This document shows, piece after piece, positions 62,970 through 64,000 of a DNA stretch of 64,000 nt. The stretch is taken from contig RHGE01000033.1 of the NCBI GenBank assembly GCA_004296775.1, positions 1 to 64,000 on the forward strand, in the 5' to 3' direction. The notes beneath the pieces were generated by a model. That model saw only the letters and a list, made by a program, of their open reading frames with translations. It did not search any database and was not told where the DNA came from. Position 1 is the first letter of the stretch, and the number at the start of each line of letters is the position of its first letter. The DNA is from Marinilabiliaceae bacterium JC017 (GTDB lineage: Bacteria; Bacteroidota; Bacteroidia; Bacteroidales; Marinilabiliaceae). The position numbers were made by a program, and so were the translations under genes.

Positions 62970-63989
62970 ATGAAAAACTTTTTAAACGAATATGGAGAAT
63001 CAATATTTCTAATAATTCTAGGAATAGTAGTGTTTACTTATATTCGAAACCCTGAGTCATATTCTAAAGAAAATACCAATTTTATTAAAGGGGTACTAGT
63101 TGAGAATCCTAAAGAAGGCGTCCATGATGAAAGCCAAGATTACATTGGCCTCTGGATTAAAGGTCATCCAGATTTCTATGAGTTTACTGGGTGTTCTTAT
63201 AGTGACAGAATTGAATCTACTGTAAAAAAGCTTAAAAAGGGAGATAGAATTTCTTTTTATGCAAGGAAAAAAAGTTCATCCACAACATTTCCTTGGAAAG
63301 GAAAGAAATATAAGACTTATAAAATTTGTGATGCAACATCTCATGAATATGGAAAGATAATTAGCTTCAGGCAGTTTAATCAATGTAATGACTATAAGTC
63401 AAATATATTCATACCCATTTTATGTGGCATTATGGTATTGATTGGAGTTTTTAAAATTATACGGAAACTAAAGGATAGAGAAAATATTAAGGAAGTTGAA
63501 TCACTAACTATAAGTGCTACAAAAAATGATGCAACTATTAAACTAAGACCAGACAGGTTGACTTTTATTTTGAGAAATAGTTATTATTCGTTTTTTCTAA
63601 TTGGATTAGGACTGTTTTTTAACTATCCGTTTGATTTAAATAACTTGAGTGTATTTGGTTTAATAATCTTTACTGTTGGTGTATATTTCATACTACAGTC
63701 AACTATGATACATGACAAAATTTACTATATAGTAGATTCATCAGGTATTCGTATTAAAAAAATATCATTTTTATTTCAAAGCGAAATGAAGATAGTAAGA
63801 TACGATTCTATAAAAGGAGTAATTTACAGACAAGCTTTTTATGAATCAGGAAAGAATATTGGAACAATTTTAATTGATAATGGTGAAGAAAGTGATGAAG
63901 GAGATACAATTTATAGTAAAATAATTGGTGTTGAAAACTACAAAGAAATTGCCAAAGTGATACTAAGAAGGGCTGAGCTAAGCAAATAA
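62970..63989 (+). CDS. integral membrane protein with PH-like cytoplasmic domain
   Basis: A 339-residue protein with a first helix IFLIILGIVVFTYI, an extracytoplasmic region of ~120 residues, a helix IFIPILCGIMVLIGVFKII near 150, and two further helices around 215-250 (YYSFFLIGLGLFFNYPF; LIIFTVGVYFILQST). The C-terminal ~90 residues (KIYYIVDSSGIRIKKISFLF...VRYDSIKGVIYRQ) resemble the bacterial PH domain seen in YdbT/bPH2 proteins. The function is unknown. The gene starts 26 bases after an intron 3' end and is bounded by inverted repeats. The stop codon is at the very end of the window. Confidence 0.6.
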   Translation: MKNFLNEYGESIFLIILGIVVFTYIRNPESYSKENTNFIKGVLVENPKEGVHDESQDYIGLWIKGHPDFYEFTGCSYSDRIESTVKKLKKGDRISFYARKKSSSTTFPWKGKKYKTYKICDATSHEYGKIISFRQFNQCNDYKSNIFIPILCGIMVLIGVFKIIRKLKDRENIKEVESLTISATKNDATIKLRPDRLTFILRNSYYSFFLIGLGLFFNYPFDLNNLSVFGLIIFTVGVYFILQSTMIHDKIYYIVDSSGIRIKKISFLFQSEMKIVRYDSIKGVIYRQAFYESGKNIGTILIDNGEESDEGDTIYSKIIGVENYKEIAKVILRRAELSK

Positions 63990-64000
63990 CAACCGCCAAT

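Noticed and set aside
1-64000. tRNA, rRNA or tmRNA genes
   Set aside because: No T-arm GGTTCRANYCC in cloverleaf context and no rRNA landmark was found on either strand by eye; a tRNAscan/Rfam run would settle it.

Overview
The window looks like a Bacteroidota chromosome, probably class Bacteroidia; a Marinilabiliales-like lineage is only a guess. The evidence is two secreted proteins with C-terminal type IX secretion (T9SS) tails, two TonB-dependent receptors of which one is paired with a DUF4249 lipoprotein, -33/-7 promoters of the TTG-N19-TAnnTTTG kind, and AT-rich spacers full of dispersed repeats. I see no rRNA, tRNA or CRISPR array.

Layout. 1-5.8 kb: a group II intron relic, an MBG/YDG-domain T9SS protein, a thioredoxin-fold protein between direct repeats, and a large anchored protein on the minus strand. 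5.8-8.2 kb: rtcB-prfH, an RNA ligase plus release-factor pair for ribosome repair and rescue, behind a good promoter and a 300-nt leader with a tiny upstream ORF. 8.2-13 kb: a DUF4136 lipoprotein, a PQQ-type beta-propeller and an HU/DUF4469-like protein, all on the minus strand, and a 22-bp satellite. 13-19 kb: two mosaic lipoprotein paralogues, a DUF4249 lipoprotein and its TonB receptor. 19-20.5 kb: a REP-associated tyrosine transposase (RAYT) that carries a REP-like palindrome inside its own gene. 20.5-26.8 kb: a complete four-gene Wadjet (JetABCD) anti-plasmid system on the minus strand. 27-30.4 kb: DUF5320, DUF4405, GTP cyclohydrolase II and an MBL hydrolase, downstream of a double palindromic operator. 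30.4-32.4 kb: repeat-rich spacer. 32.4-40.7 kb: a 2,638-residue T9SS surface protein under a cobalamin riboswitch on the minus strand.

41-64 kb is an accessory region: a pentapeptide-repeat protein, a family-4-type uracil-DNA glycosylase, a small membrane protein, a HAD phosphatase, a heterodimeric ABC exporter with a decayed TetR gene and two surviving operators, class I fructose-bisphosphate aldolase followed by a dead gpmA, an intact IS1595-family element with its target duplication, and an AraC / TudS-like / PepSY / TonB-receptor / methyltransferase locus that looks like metallophore uptake. It ends with a TlpA-like lipoprotein gene interrupted by one stop codon and a PH-like membrane protein.

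The most interesting unexplained signal is architectural. Several unrelated accessory genes sit in cassette-like units. One is followed by a ~145-nt attC-like imperfect hairpin with CACAAC/GTTGTG ends. Two share the same ~190-bp leader. Two begin just after group II intron 3' ends that abut the 3' arm of such a hairpin. One is bounded by inverted repeats and another by 33-bp direct repeats. Separately, four spacer arrays with unrelated sequences all have a period of 20-22 bp, that is two helical turns.
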